This document shows positions 55,327 to 64,000 of a DNA stretch of 64,000 bases, in pieces. The stretch is taken from NCBI GenBank assembly GCA_017631885.1, contig JAGBSH010000028.1, forward strand, positions 1 to 64,000, in the 5' to 3' direction. This stretch comes from Fibrobacteraceae bacterium. Lineage in GTDB: Bacteria > Fibrobacterota > Fibrobacteria > Fibrobacterales > Fibrobacteraceae. Under the pieces are notes generated by a model. It was not told where the DNA came from. It saw nothing but the letters and a program-made list of their open reading frames with translations, and ran no database searches. A program made the position numbers and the translations under genes. How positions within the stretch are numbered: position 1 is the stretch's first letter; each line of letters opens with the position of its first letter.

Positions 55327-57179
55327 TCCTTTCGCCAGCGTTCTTTTTCGTATTCTTGTAAATTTGCTTTTGCCACGTTATAACGTGGCAAAAGTTTTTC
55401 TTTTGGCGTCAAAGAATCCAAACGTTTCAAAAATTGAGAAACCGTTTCTCCTGGTTTTCTAGAAAAACCTATACGCAAAAGTTGGCGTTCTGTTTTGATT
55501 AACATTTTTTGCAACTTTAAAATACGGGCACTTTGAATTTTTGATTTTACTTTTTTCCTTTTAGAATAACGATATGCCAAATAAAACACAACGCTTATAG
55601 CAAGAACAAGCCACAAATAAACATTTCTTAAAACATTTTCTATAACAACTGTCCAGGAATCCAATGAACGACGCCACTCGCCATTTTTCAGAAAATGCAT
55701 AAAGCGCAACATTTTCACTTTCATTGTTTCTTGCCAATATGAAAGTTCCATATTCTCTAATAAAATGCCTTCTCCTCCTGGAGTTGGGTCAAAAGTAACC
55801 CACTGAGAGCCATTAAAATACTCTACCCATGCATGAGAATTTCGGCGAAGGAATAAATAATAATCTTTTGACGGAGCTTGTATTGGAGCAGAAAAGCCAA
55901 CAACATAACGAGCGGGAATTCCATTATACCTAAAAACTAATGTTGCAAGTGTGGCAAAATATTCGCAATACCCTTTTTTATTTTTCCAAAAAACTTCTAA
56001 TGGTTCTTTGTTCTGTATAAGAGGAACTGTTAAAGTATATTCAAATTTTTCAAAGAAAAACTTCTTTAATTTATTCGAAAATTCAACTATTGGTAAAGTA
56101 TCTGCAAGGCCTATATCCAATGTAATTTCTTTAAGCAATGAATCCAAACGTGGCGAAAATTGTAAAAAATTCTCTGTTAATGTATCACCTAAAATTTCTT
56201 TTTCATTTTCTATATAATACCAATCTTTATGGAAAAGTTCTTCATTGTAAAAAGTGCCACCTGCATATTTTTCAATAGAATCTGCTGCTTGTACTGCAAC
56301 TCCTGCGCCTAATGGCGCAAAGAAATAACCATGAGAATTTATGGCCGACTGAACCCATGCTACATCTGTTAAAGAGTCCCCACTACCAAAAACCGCATAA
56401 TCGCCAATATAGCGCTCTGGAAGAACCCATTCTTTTGAGTCTGCTTTTTTCCACAGGCCTCTAAAATAGTTCCCGTAAACAATTCCTCTTAAATATTCTG
56501 GTTTCTTACTTGTAAAAATTCTAAACACAATTTCTGAATTTCTTTCTCCAACATAATTGGATTCAAAGGAACCTAAACGGGCTACAGGCGAAAACCCCAT
56601 TAAATTTCTTTTTGCAAATGATTCATGATACCCAGAAGAAAGTCTTGCTTTTTGCCGCCAATCATAAATTTGCTTTGTCCCAAAAAATAAACCAATTCCA
56701 AGAACACTTGAAAGAATAACAGAAAGAACAAAACTAAAATATCGCCTTGGTGTTTTTACCATCAAAAACAAAAAGAGGCTAGCTATAATCATTAAAACAA
56801 ATTGAATTTTATCAAATGTTCGTAAAGAAAACAATAAAACAAAAAGGCCATTCCAATAAACAAAAACAGGAAAACCACCTCGATGTAATCCACGCCATTG
56901 CCAAAGTGCAAGAAACATAAAATACCAAGACGGAATTATCACAAGCCAAGGCGAAAATCCATGCTCCACTGAAGGAGATAAGACCCACCAAAAAGCAAAA
57001 GGAACTATTGCAGAATAAGCAATTGATTTAAGATAAACAGGAACTTTCTTTTTATAATGATTGTGAGAATATTTCAATAAAGCAAAAAGACCTACAACTC
57101 CTAAAAACCATATTCCAGAAGAATAAGTTAATGTTGCCAATACAAACAAAAGAAACAGAAATTCAAATAAACGCTTCAT
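55323..57179 (-). CDS. Membrane protein with transglutaminase-like domain (TgpA-like)
   Basis: The 618-residue protein has about six membrane segments up to about residue 190, an extracytoplasmic region with a transglutaminase-like core, one more membrane helix near 520-545 and a cytoplasmic tail. The catalytic triad is visible: Cys in KKGYCEYFATLATLVFRYNG, His in RNSHAWVEYFNG and Asp in VTFDPTPGG. This is the TgpA type that accompanies DUF58 and MoxR genes. Function is not well known for the family; peptide or envelope cross-linking is proposed. It overlaps the DUF58 gene by 4 bases. Confidence 0.85.
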   Translation of the reverse strand: MKRLFEFLFLLFVLATLTYSSGIWFLGVVGLFALLKYSHNHYKKKVPVYLKSIAYSAIVPFAFWWVLSPSVEHGFSPWLVIIPSWYFMFLALWQWRGLHRGGFPVFVYWNGLFVLLFSLRTFDKIQFVLMIIASLFLFLMVKTPRRYFSFVLSVILSSVLGIGLFFGTKQIYDWRQKARLSSGYHESFAKRNLMGFSPVARLGSFESNYVGERNSEIVFRIFTSKKPEYLRGIVYGNYFRGLWKKADSKEWVLPERYIGDYAVFGSGDSLTDVAWVQSAINSHGYFFAPLGAGVAVQAADSIEKYAGGTFYNEELFHKDWYYIENEKEILGDTLTENFLQFSPRLDSLLKEITLDIGLADTLPIVEFSNKLKKFFFEKFEYTLTVPLIQNKEPLEVFWKNKKGYCEYFATLATLVFRYNGIPARYVVGFSAPIQAPSKDYYLFLRRNSHAWVEYFNGSQWVTFDPTPGGEGILLENMELSYWQETMKVKMLRFMHFLKNGEWRRSLDSWTVVIENVLRNVYLWLVLAISVVFYLAYRYSKRKKVKSKIQSARILKLQKMLIKTERQLLRIGFSRKPGETVSQFLKRLDSLTPKEKLLPRYNVAKANLQEYEKERWRKD

Positions 57180-58315
57180 AATGAAACCTCTGTTTCTTTA
57201 TCTAACACCACACTAAGTAAAGCATCTTCTCTGTAATTTTTTTCAGAAACAACTATTTGCTTTGTAATCAAAGGCGACTCTAAAGGTAACACCGAAACGG
57301 AAAGTACAGGAGTCATTGGCCTTGCTGCCGGAGACCAAAGACTTGGTTTAGGAAAAGGCTTTGCTACTTCTGGATAAGGAGCTCTTGCTAAAGCATCTAA
57401 AAGTGTAGGCAAAACTTTGGTTCGTTCTAAAGAGATTTCTTGATTCCCGACAAAAAAACGACCTAATAAATTCCGTTCTACAAGATACTCAGCAATACCA
57501 GCGCATAACCTTACTGCATGTTCAATTCGGCATTTATCAATTAATTTCACACAGGATACATCTAAAAGCAATACAATACCTTCACCACGTTCTGCGGCAA
57601 ATTCTTTTGTAAATGGCTTACCATACCTAGCAAAAGCACCATGATGTAAATCGCGTAAAGAATCTCCTTCTCTATATTCACGTACGCCTATAAAATCTAA
57701 CCCTCTTTGAAACGATGGCGAAAGATAAGGAGCAAAAGAAAGACCACTTTTTCCTGAACCTAAAAAATGGAACTCCCTTAATTTTATTGCTTTTGGTAAA
57801 ACAAGTAATTCATAATCACCAGAAGCTTTTTTTGAAATAGAAGATACTCCAAGTGTATTTCCAAAAGAAGCGGCAATATAGGGCAAAGGGAATGCCCCTC
57901 GACGAAATGTTTTTAATGTTGCTTTTAATTCCAAAGAATCTTTTGCAGACAAACTATGCCAATTTTCTTCGGGGCAAAGTTTTAATGAAGGGTGCATTCT
58001 AAAACAAGATAATTTTACAGCAGAACAAGATTTTTCTGAATAAAGAATAGCTGTTATTTCAGCATCTTCCCCTTCTCTTACTTTTGGGACCCGCACACAA
58101 GAAAGGGTGCTTCCTTTTGGTGGCATTAAAGTAAAAAGAGAAAAAATTAAAAATGCACTACAAAGCAATAAAAAAATTTTTACCGTATAAAAACCAGGCG
58201 CCCAAATAACAAAAAGTGAAAAAAACAAAAATACTGAAAGGCAATGGCCTATAGGTGTTAAACGTTCATTCCAAAAAAAGAAAAAGTACATCAACACACT
58301 AGGTCGCCGATGCAT
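57176..58315 (-). CDS. DUF58-domain (VWA-like) membrane protein
   Basis: A 379-residue protein with two close membrane helices at about 20-65, then the DUF58 core. The hallmark GVREYREGDSLRDLHHGAFARYGKPF precedes a VWA-like part with LLLDVSC. Such proteins work with MoxR ATPases, possibly in chaperone-like assembly of envelope proteins. The first ATG is at 58315; the frame is open further upstream to just after moxR without another standard start except a CTG, so the true N-terminus is uncertain. It is followed by the transglutaminase gene with a 4-base overlap. Confidence 0.85.
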   Translation of the reverse strand: MHRRPSVLMYFFFFWNERLTPIGHCLSVFLFFSLFVIWAPGFYTVKIFLLLCSAFLIFSLFTLMPPKGSTLSCVRVPKVREGEDAEITAILYSEKSCSAVKLSCFRMHPSLKLCPEENWHSLSAKDSLELKATLKTFRRGAFPLPYIAASFGNTLGVSSISKKASGDYELLVLPKAIKLREFHFLGSGKSGLSFAPYLSPSFQRGLDFIGVREYREGDSLRDLHHGAFARYGKPFTKEFAAERGEGIVLLLDVSCVKLIDKCRIEHAVRLCAGIAEYLVERNLLGRFFVGNQEISLERTKVLPTLLDALARAPYPEVAKPFPKPSLWSPAARPMTPVLSVSVLPLESPLITKQIVVSEKNYREDALLSVVLDKETEVSL

Positions 58316-58366
58316 CCAAGGCCATTCTCTCCAAATAAATTTTAATTGCTTAAGCAGAAAGCCCCC

Positions 58367-59275
58367 TTAAATTGGTACTTTCGTTTTTTGTAAAATGTCA
58401 TGCAATAACGCTTCTACACGGCCCTCGCCAGCATCTGCAGCAAAAACCCTATGCGACATAACAGGCATAAAAGATTTTTGAATATCATCTGGTTTTACAA
58501 AATCTCTATCATCCATTTTAGCAAAAGCCTGAGAAAGGCGTAACAAAGAAAGCCCGGCTCTTGGACTTGCAGGCAAACGGAAACCTTGATGATTTCTTGT
58601 AGCTTGAACTAATTCTATAACATAACGTTCTAAAGATTCTTCTACAAAAACCTTACGAACCATTTTACGCCATTCAAGAATTTCTTCTGCTGTAGTGACT
58701 TGTAAAACAGAATCTAAAGGCAATGATTCTCTATGCGCTCTTAAAATTCCAAGTTCTGTTTCTGTCGTTGGATAACCTAAAGAAAGCCTGATTAAAAAGC
58801 GATCCATCTGCGCTTCTGGAAGTGGAAAAACCCCATGAAATTCAATCGGATTTTCAGTTGCCAAAACCATAAATAAATCAGGTAAACGCAATGATTCTCC
58901 CTCAAGAGAAACCTGACGTTCTTCCATAGCTTCAAGTAAAGCACTTTGCGTTCTTGGCGAAGCACGGTTAATTTCATCTGCTAACAACACTTGAGTAAAA
59001 ACAGGGCCTTTACGTATTTCAAATGTCCCAGAGTTTGGCCTAAATACGGCACCACCAGTAACATCTGCAGGCAAAAGGTCCGGTGTAAACTGTATTCTTG
59101 AAAAATCAGCACCTATTACCTTTGCTAAAGCCTTAGCTAAAGTCGTTTTTCCTGTTCCAGGGACGTCTTCTATCAAAACATGACCATCAGCTAATAAAGC
59201 AGCCAAGAGTAATTCTACAGAAGATTCCTTGCCTAAAATAACCTGATTAAGAGCAGTCTTTAATTTTTGAATCAT
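58367..59275 (-). CDS. MoxR-family AAA+ ATPase
   Basis: The 302-residue ATPase from Met at 59275 (MIQKLKTALNQ) has Walker A EDVPGTGKTTLAKAL, Walker B VLLADEINRASPRTQ, sensor I ATENPIEFHGVFPLPEAQMD and the sensor-II ASPRAGLSLLR. An upstream in-frame ATG adds 12 hydrophobic residues and is less likely. MoxR proteins act as chaperone-like ATPases with DUF58 partners; both a DUF58 gene and a transglutaminase gene follow. The trio is a widespread cluster of incompletely known role. Its divergent neighbour is the M20 peptidase. Confidence 0.9.
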   Translation of the reverse strand: MIQKLKTALNQVILGKESSVELLLAALLADGHVLIEDVPGTGKTTLAKALAKVIGADFSRIQFTPDLLPADVTGGAVFRPNSGTFEIRKGPVFTQVLLADEINRASPRTQSALLEAMEERQVSLEGESLRLPDLFMVLATENPIEFHGVFPLPEAQMDRFLIRLSLGYPTTETELGILRAHRESLPLDSVLQVTTAEEILEWRKMVRKVFVEESLERYVIELVQATRNHQGFRLPASPRAGLSLLRLSQAFAKMDDRDFVKPDDIQKSFMPVMSHRVFAADAGEGRVEALLHDILQKTKVPI

Positions 59276-59416
59276 TACTTGAAAATAAATTATTCTAAAT
59301 AAAAATTGCACGTAAAAAAGAAAAATCTATTTCTTCTCTATCTTTTCAAACTTTTTCCATATAAAAATCAAGAAAAAATATAAGTTTTGGAAGAACATTA
59401 CTTTTTGGAGAATATC

Positions 59417-60787
59417 GTGATTAAACAAAAACTTCAAGAATCTTTTAATCGTTATCTAGAAGAACTTAAAGAACTTATCCGCATACCTTCTATCAGTTTT
59501 CCAGGGTTTGATAAAGCTGAAGTTTCTCGCTCTGCTCATGCAGTAGAAAATCTTTTAAAAAAAATTGGTGCGACTAACTTGCAACATTTAATTCCTCCTA
59601 GTTCTTACCCTTGCGTTTATGGTGAAATTATTTCCGATAAAACAAAACCAACTATTTTACTTTATGCCCATCACGATGTCCAACCTCAAATGAGAGAAGC
59701 TTTATGGCATTCTCCTCCTTTTGAACCTGAAATCCGCGGAGAACGACTTTATGGCCGCGGAAGTGCTGATGACAAAGCCGGGATTCTGATTCATGTTGCA
59801 GCCGTAGAATTGATTCTTTCTACTATGGGAAAAGAATCTCCTAATTTCAAATTTTTAATTGAAGGCGAAGAAGAATCAGGGAGCGCTGGTTTTGGCTATT
59901 TACTTGAAAAACACAAAGATTTACTTTCTTGCGATGCAGTCATTGTAGCTGACCTCGGTAATTTTTCTAAAGGTGAACCTTCTCTTACTACTTCTTTACG
60001 CGGCATGAGCGCAATAGAAATAGAAATCTTTTCCACAAAAGCCCCTTTACATTCTGGTTCTTGGTCTGGCCCACTTCCTGACCCAGCACAAGAACTTTGT
60101 CGTTTAATAGCATCGCTAAGTGATAATAACGGAAATATTCTTGTTCCACATTTTTATGATGATATTATCGCCCCCACACCAGAAGAACTAGACTCTTATC
60201 AAAAATTAGGAATGACAGAACAAAAATTCCGTGAAGAAGCAGGTGTTTTAGAAAGCACAAAATTATTAGTCCCTGAATCAAAAATTTGCGAAACACTTTG
60301 GCGTAAACCTTCTCTTGTTGTAACTGCTATGGAAGCAGGTAACAGAAAACAAGCCGGCAATGTTTTACAAGAAAGTGCTTATGCAAGATTAGGTATTAGA
60401 CTTGCTCCTGGCATGAACGCTAAAAAAGCCACCGAACAAATAATCGCCTTTTTACAAGCAAATATCAGACATGGACTGACTTTAAAAATCAGAACAGAAG
60501 ATGGTGCTGAACCATTTACAACAGATACATCACACCCCTATTTCCAATATATGGCAAAATCTATGGAAATAGCATTTAATCAAAAAGCCTCTTTTGTGGG
60601 CTGTGGTGCATCCATTCCTGGGGCAGAATATTTCCGCAAGACTTTTGGCAACATTCCTATTTTACTCATGGGTGTTGAAGACCCAGAAAGTAATGCGCAT
60701 GGTGAAAATGAAAGTTTATATTTACCCGATTTTGAAAAAACAATTCTCGCTGAGACTCTTTTCTTTAAGGAATTAGCCAATGTCTAA
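59417..60787 (+). CDS. M20-family metallopeptidase (dipeptidase-like)
   Basis: The GTG at 59417 is preceded by TTGGAGAATATC, a good Shine-Dalgarno, so I prefer it to the TTG at 59387. The 456-residue enzyme has the M20 dizinc motifs: LLYAHHDVQPQ, YGRGSADDKAG and EGEEESGS, and the C-terminal SIPGAEYFRK and EDPESNAHGENESLY. It likely hydrolyses dipeptides (PepV/carnosinase-like) in the cytoplasm. It overlaps the sirtuin gene by 8 bases, which suggests an operon of two. Substrate is not defined by sequence. Confidence 0.88.
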   Translation: MIKQKLQESFNRYLEELKELIRIPSISFPGFDKAEVSRSAHAVENLLKKIGATNLQHLIPPSSYPCVYGEIISDKTKPTILLYAHHDVQPQMREALWHSPPFEPEIRGERLYGRGSADDKAGILIHVAAVELILSTMGKESPNFKFLIEGEEESGSAGFGYLLEKHKDLLSCDAVIVADLGNFSKGEPSLTTSLRGMSAIEIEIFSTKAPLHSGSWSGPLPDPAQELCRLIASLSDNNGNILVPHFYDDIIAPTPEELDSYQKLGMTEQKFREEAGVLESTKLLVPESKICETLWRKPSLVVTAMEAGNRKQAGNVLQESAYARLGIRLAPGMNAKKATEQIIAFLQANIRHGLTLKIRTEDGAEPFTTDTSHPYFQYMAKSMEIAFNQKASFVGCGASIPGAEYFRKTFGNIPILLMGVEDPESNAHGENESLYLPDFEKTILAETLFFKELANV

Positions 60788-61472
60788 AAAAATTGTTGTG
60801 CTGACAGGTGCAGGAATCAGTGCCGAATCGGGTTTAAAAACCTTTCGTGGTAACAATGGACTTTGGGAAAACGAGCCAATTGATATTGTCGCCACTCCAG
60901 AAGGTTATGCCAAAGAACGAATCCGAGTTAAAAATTTTTACAACAAATTGCGGACTACTTTAAAAAACTTTCAACCAAACAACGCTCATTTTGCTTTAGC
61001 TCGTTTAGAAGAATCTCTTCTCGAGAATTTTCTTTTGATTACGCAAAATGTAGATGATCTTCATGAACGTGCAGGTTCTAAAAGATTACTCCACATGCAT
61101 GGAGAATTACTCAAATTACGTTGTGAAAATAACCCAGAGCACATTTTCGATTTTAATGGAAACGAAACAGAATCAACACATTGCCCGATTTGTTCAGCTA
61201 GCACTCGCCCACATATTGTGTGGTTTGGTGAAATGCCCCTTTATATGCAAGAGATCGAACTAGCTTTAAAAGAATGCGAAATTTTTGCTTATATCGGCAC
61301 ATCAAGTGTTGTCTACCCTGCAGCTGGTTTCAAAAGCATAGCACATTCCCACAGAGCTCATGTCACTTGCCTAAACTTAGAAATTCCTAATTTTGACCCA
61401 CATACAGACACTTTTATACAAGGCAATGCTTCTGAAATTGTTCCTAAATGGGTTGATTCTTTATTAGGCTGA
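60780..61472 (+). CDS. cobB: NAD-dependent protein deacylase (SIR2/CobB family)
   Basis: The 230-residue sirtuin shows GAGISAESGLKTFRG, TQNVDDLHERAG and the catalytic His in HMHGELLKLRC, plus one CPICS-type zinc half. The expected CxxC before it is changed: RCENNPEH gives only one cysteine where two are usual, so the zinc site may be incomplete or the fold uses none, as in the CobB/SIRT5-like class III. NFYNKLR resembles the Tyr-xx-Arg pair that recognises succinyl-lysine. It thus may remove acyl groups, including succinyl, from lysines. It overlaps the M20 peptidase gene, and its end overlaps the convergent exchanger. Confidence 0.9.
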   Translation: MSKKIVVLTGAGISAESGLKTFRGNNGLWENEPIDIVATPEGYAKERIRVKNFYNKLRTTLKNFQPNNAHFALARLEESLLENFLLITQNVDDLHERAGSKRLLHMHGELLKLRCENNPEHIFDFNGNETESTHCPICSASTRPHIVWFGEMPLYMQEIELALKECEIFAYIGTSSVVYPAAGFKSIAHSHRAHVTCLNLEIPNFDPHTDTFIQGNASEIVPKWVDSLLG

Positions 61473-62411
61473 ACAAAATAAAAATGCTGTATAAACTATA
61501 TAAGATAGAAGTAAAAAACTACCTTTAACTCTTCCTATTTTAGGTTCTTTTTTCAAATGTAGACCAAAAAGAAATAAGAGTAATGTAAGGAATCCCGTTA
61601 CAGGTAAATCTCTTTGTAAAATCAAAGAATCTACATTCATGGGGCAAATAATTGCAGAAATTCCTACCACTATTAACGAGTTAAAAATATTAGACCCAAC
61701 AATATTACCTAACGCTAGAGCCGTGTCTCCTTTTTTGGCTGCAATTACAGAAGAAGCAAGTTCTGGTAAAGAAGTTCCAATTGCCACAACAGTTAAACCA
61801 ATTAATAAATCACTAACGCCTAAAGCTTTTGCTATTTCTGTTGCTCCAAAAACAAGTAATTTCGAACTCCCTACAAGAAGCCCTAAACCAAAAACAAGCC
61901 AAAACAAAGAAGATAAAAGATTTTTTGAACCTGTTTCATTATCCGAATTTTCTGCTTTATTTGAAATACCTCGCCAAATTTGCAAAGTAATAATTACAGC
62001 AAACAATAAAACCAATAAAATGCCATCTAATCGCGACACATCTTTATTAAAGAACAACAAAACAAAAGAAATGGCTGTTGCTAGTAACAATAATGGAATA
62101 TCCAGCCGAATAGCAGATTTAGGAATTACTATTGGGAAAATTATCGCCGTAAGCCCCAATATTAAAGCAATATTTCCAATATTAGAACCATAAGCATTTC
62201 CAAGAGCAAGTTCAGGAGAGCCGCCTAAAGCCGCAAACAAAGACACCGCTAATTCGGGAGCCGATGTTCCAAACCCCACAACAATCATCCCTATTAAAAA
62301 AGAAGACAAGCCACAATATTTTGCCAGTGCAGAAGCTCCAACTACAAAACGGCCTGCACTCCAAATAAGAAGCACAAGCCCAAGGATAAAAGAAAAAATA
62401 GGTAAGAACAT
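61464..62411 (-). CDS. Na+/Ca2+ exchanger family membrane protein (YrbG-like)
   Basis: A 315-residue protein with ten hydrophobic segments and the duplicated alpha repeats of the CaCA family: VVGFGTSAPELAVSLFAALGGSPELALGNA then GSNIGN in the first half, and VVAIGTSLPELASSVIAAKKGDTALALGNIVGSNIFN in the second. Both repeats hold the conserved Glu in a GTSxPE motif. It exchanges Ca2+ for Na+ or K+ across the inner membrane; the exact ion pair is not known. It is followed 4 bases before the outer-membrane protein gene in the leftward direction, and its 3' end overlaps the sirtuin by 9. Confidence 0.9.
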   Translation of the reverse strand: MFLPIFSFILGLVLLIWSAGRFVVGASALAKYCGLSSFLIGMIVVGFGTSAPELAVSLFAALGGSPELALGNAYGSNIGNIALILGLTAIIFPIVIPKSAIRLDIPLLLLATAISFVLLFFNKDVSRLDGILLVLLFAVIITLQIWRGISNKAENSDNETGSKNLLSSLFWLVFGLGLLVGSSKLLVFGATEIAKALGVSDLLIGLTVVAIGTSLPELASSVIAAKKGDTALALGNIVGSNIFNSLIVVGISAIICPMNVDSLILQRDLPVTGFLTLLLFLFGLHLKKEPKIGRVKGSFLLLSYIVYTAFLFCSA

Positions 62412-62415
62412 TTAA

Positions 62416-63345
62416 TTAAAGTATGTTAAAAGTAATGCCTAAAGAAAACATTGATTCAGCAAATTCTGTTGGGATACCATAAACCTTTGAAGTATTAAAC
62501 ATATCTCCAAAAGCAAAATCACTACCCAAATTAAATGAAATGTATTCATTCAAATCAATGTTAAAGCCTAAAGACAAAGCAAAATTTAAAAGATTTCGCT
62601 CTTCATCTAAATCATAAATGTGTTTACCAGAGTCATCTTTTATTTCTAAGCGTTCTCGAACATTGAATTGTAACTTTCCGCCAAAATCAAAAGAAAGTCT
62701 AGAACCTAAAGCCCTAAATCTCAAATAAATTGGTACATCTATATTTTTATGGTAAAATGTATAACGAGCAGATTCACCAGTAGGTTTATTATCTTCATAA
62801 TAATCAAACGTGTTATCTGCTTTGCGATAAGTTAACAAGGCGCCTGTAACAAAAGCCATTGTATATTCATTAATTGGTAATTGAAGCATAACACCGCCAC
62901 CACCAAAATAGCCACTAAAATCATAGCCCCAAGAACTGGAAGTCATTGCATAAGGTCCAAAAAGACCTTGTACTCCAACACGTAATTTTACAGGGAATTT
63001 ATTTAGCAAACGAATAGTATCAGGCACAGTCGCTACATAAACTTCTTGAGTTTCATTAGGTTGTTCATAAACGATAACCGTTGTATGACCAGGATAATAA
63101 TCGTAGGGGTGATGGTGATAGAATCTTGGAGGAGGTGGTGAATGTGGTGGAGGTAAATGATGCGGGCTAGAAGGGCGCACTTCTTTTACTTCTTGAGCAG
63201 AAGAACTATTTGAAGAAACTTCTGTTTTTTCTGTTGCTTTTGGGGCAAAAATTTGTGGCCGAACATCGCGTTGTTCAGAATCACTGGCAAAAACAGATGT
63301 GGCGCAAAAAATAAAACCAGAAATAAATCCAAGCCATTTACGCAT
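62416..63345 (-). CDS. Outer-membrane beta-barrel protein with a His/Pro-rich linker
   Basis: The 309-residue product has a signal peptide (MRKWLGFISGFIFCATSVFA) and a Ser/Glu-rich stretch. A His/Pro/Tyr-rich linker follows at about 60-90 (HHLPPPHSPPPP, then FYHHHPYDYYPGHTT), then about eight beta strands ending in FSLGITFNIL. The barrel recalls small OmpA/OmpW-like porins (FPVKLRVGVQGLFGPYAM, YISFNLGSDFAFGDMF). It might bind metal through the His-rich linker, an inference. No family is recognised with certainty. It lies upstream of the exchanger gene and downstream of pilT in the leftward direction. Confidence 0.7.
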   Translation of the reverse strand: MRKWLGFISGFIFCATSVFASDSEQRDVRPQIFAPKATEKTEVSSNSSSAQEVKEVRPSSPHHLPPPHSPPPPRFYHHHPYDYYPGHTTVIVYEQPNETQEVYVATVPDTIRLLNKFPVKLRVGVQGLFGPYAMTSSSWGYDFSGYFGGGGVMLQLPINEYTMAFVTGALLTYRKADNTFDYYEDNKPTGESARYTFYHKNIDVPIYLRFRALGSRLSFDFGGKLQFNVRERLEIKDDSGKHIYDLDEERNLLNFALSLGFNIDLNEYISFNLGSDFAFGDMFNTSKVYGIPTEFAESMFSLGITFNIL

Positions 63346-63360
63346 TTTTCACTCCTACAA

Positions 63361-64000
63361 CTACATCCAACCTCTTTCAGAAGTTCCAGAAATACCACGA
63401 ACTTTCAAGTCAAAGTCATCTGGGTTCGTTGCAGCATTAATAGCTGTTTCGTATGAAATCTGTTCTGTCTGATAAAGATGCAAAAGTGCCTGGTCAAATG
63501 TTTGAGTCTGATACTGCATGTGACCATCAGCAATAGCTTGTTCAATCATTTCAATTTTATCTTTATCCGCAATGTATTCCTTGACTGCCCCAGTATTGAT
63601 AAGAATTTCTGCTGCAGGAACTCGACCTTTTCCATCTTTTGTAGGGAGAAGGCGCAAAGAAATAACGCCAGCAAGACATTCGGCGAGCAACAAACGAATT
63701 TCTTCGTGCTGGTGAGGCGGGTACATTGACAAAACACGGTGAATGGTTTCCGTTGCATTCGTAGTATGGATTGTCGCAAAAACCATATGCCCTGTATCTG
63801 CTGCAGTAAGAGCAATCTGCATGGTTTCTAAATCACGGATTTCACCTACAAGCAAAACATCTGGGTCTTGGCGGAGTGCTGCTTTCAAAGCATTTGCATA
63901 AGACAAAGTATCCACACCAATTTCACGTTGCGAAACAATTGACTTTTTATCGCTATGCAGATATTCGATAGGGTCTTCAACCGTAATTACGTTAACTTGT
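63361..64000 (-). CDS. pilT: Twitching-motility ATPase PilT, C-terminal part (runs off the window)
   Basis: The frame is open to the right window edge, so only the C-terminal about 213 residues are seen. Motifs: VITVEDPIEYLHSDKKSIVSQREIGVDT (Asp box region), ALRQDPDVLLVGEIRD (Walker B), and GHMVFATIHTTNATETIHR (His box). The AIRNLIRE motif of PilT is replaced by AVKEYIADKDK, a change seen in divergent PilT/PilU-type proteins. PilT hydrolyses ATP to retract type IV pili. The pilin fragment at the left window end belongs to the same kind of system. Gene symbol is given for the family; PilU cannot be excluded. Confidence 0.88.
   Translation of the reverse strand, partial: QVNVITVEDPIEYLHSDKKSIVSQREIGVDTLSYANALKAALRQDPDVLLVGEIRDLETMQIALTAADTGHMVFATIHTTNATETIHRVLSMYPPHQHEEIRLLLAECLAGVISLRLLPTKDGKGRVPAAEILINTGAVKEYIADKDKIEMIEQAIADGHMQYQTQTFDQALLHLYQTEQISYETAINAATNPDDFDLKVRGISGTSERGWM

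Noticed and set aside
1-64000. tRNA, rRNA or CRISPR arrays anywhere in the window
   Set aside because: I saw no cloverleaf-like segment with CCA end, no rRNA wording, and no repeat-spacer array. A dedicated search was not possible here.

Overview
The window looks like a chromosome segment of a Gram-negative, low-GC (by eye 35-40 %), probably anaerobic bacterium. The best guess is the Fibrobacterota or a close relative. Support: lipid A genes (lpxC, lpxD), the Tol-Pal tail, TamA/TamB, a three-subunit fumarate reductase/succinate dehydrogenase of the diheme cytochrome b type, a type IV pilin fragment that recalls Fibrobacter pilins, and a giant surface protein with a type IX secretion-like tail. 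The phylum is an inference from gene content; no rRNA gene or other decisive marker is present. Gene density is very high: many neighbours overlap by 1-26 bases, and three convergent pairs overlap at their stop codons.

Layout. 1-2.0 kb: start of a leftward gene, a pilin fragment lacking its N-terminus, and a membrane sulfatase-like enzyme. 2.0-4.9 kb (-): tolB, pal and a CpoB-like lipoprotein. 5.1-6.5 kb (+): AGCS amino acid:cation symporter. 13.4-6.5 kb (-): a tight nine-gene run of gamma-carbonic anhydrase-like protein, lipid kinase, lpxD, lpxC, fabZ, a MurU-like nucleotidyltransferase, a TrmJ-like methyltransferase, an AmgK-like sugar kinase and a PtsN-like EIIA. It joins outer-membrane lipid synthesis to possible cell-wall sugar salvage. 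13.5-15.9 kb: a Cys-patterned secreted protein, an M50-like membrane protein and an acyltransferase-3. 16.1-26.6 kb (+): a three-gene surface operon of FecR-domain protein, beta-helix/outer-membrane-barrel protein, and an 1838-residue GLUG-repeat protein. 26.6-27.0 kb: the only gene-free stretch above 300 bases, filled with degenerate palindromic repeats.

27-35 kb: dapA with a remarkable Cys/Asp-rich protein, a phosphohexomutase followed by a secreted protein with a Lys/Arg-Glu charge-block tail, class II fructose-bisphosphate aldolase, and a PiT-type phosphate transporter overlapped by a small HTH-like gene. 35-39.4 kb (-): ndk and sdh/frdCAB. 39.5-48 kb: a SurA/PpiC-like TPR lipoprotein, divergent from tamB-tamA. 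47.9-55 kb: an orphan ABC ATPase, rpsT, a WbpE-like aminotransferase, a MATE transporter, dnaG and sufCD. 55-59 kb (-): a MoxR / DUF58 / transglutaminase membrane cluster. 59-64 kb: an M20 peptidase, a sirtuin, a Na+/Ca2+ exchanger, an outer-membrane barrel protein and the C-terminal part of PilT.

The dominant theme is cell-envelope construction: lipid A, outer-membrane assembly, Tol-Pal, pili and large surface proteins. Central metabolism (aldolase, phosphohexomutase, fumarate reductase) and housekeeping genes are interspersed. The most novel items are the 24-cysteine Cys/Asp tract, the FecR/barrel/GLUG operon with a promoter-like element also found before the AGCS gene, the truncated pilin, and the charge-block secreted protein.
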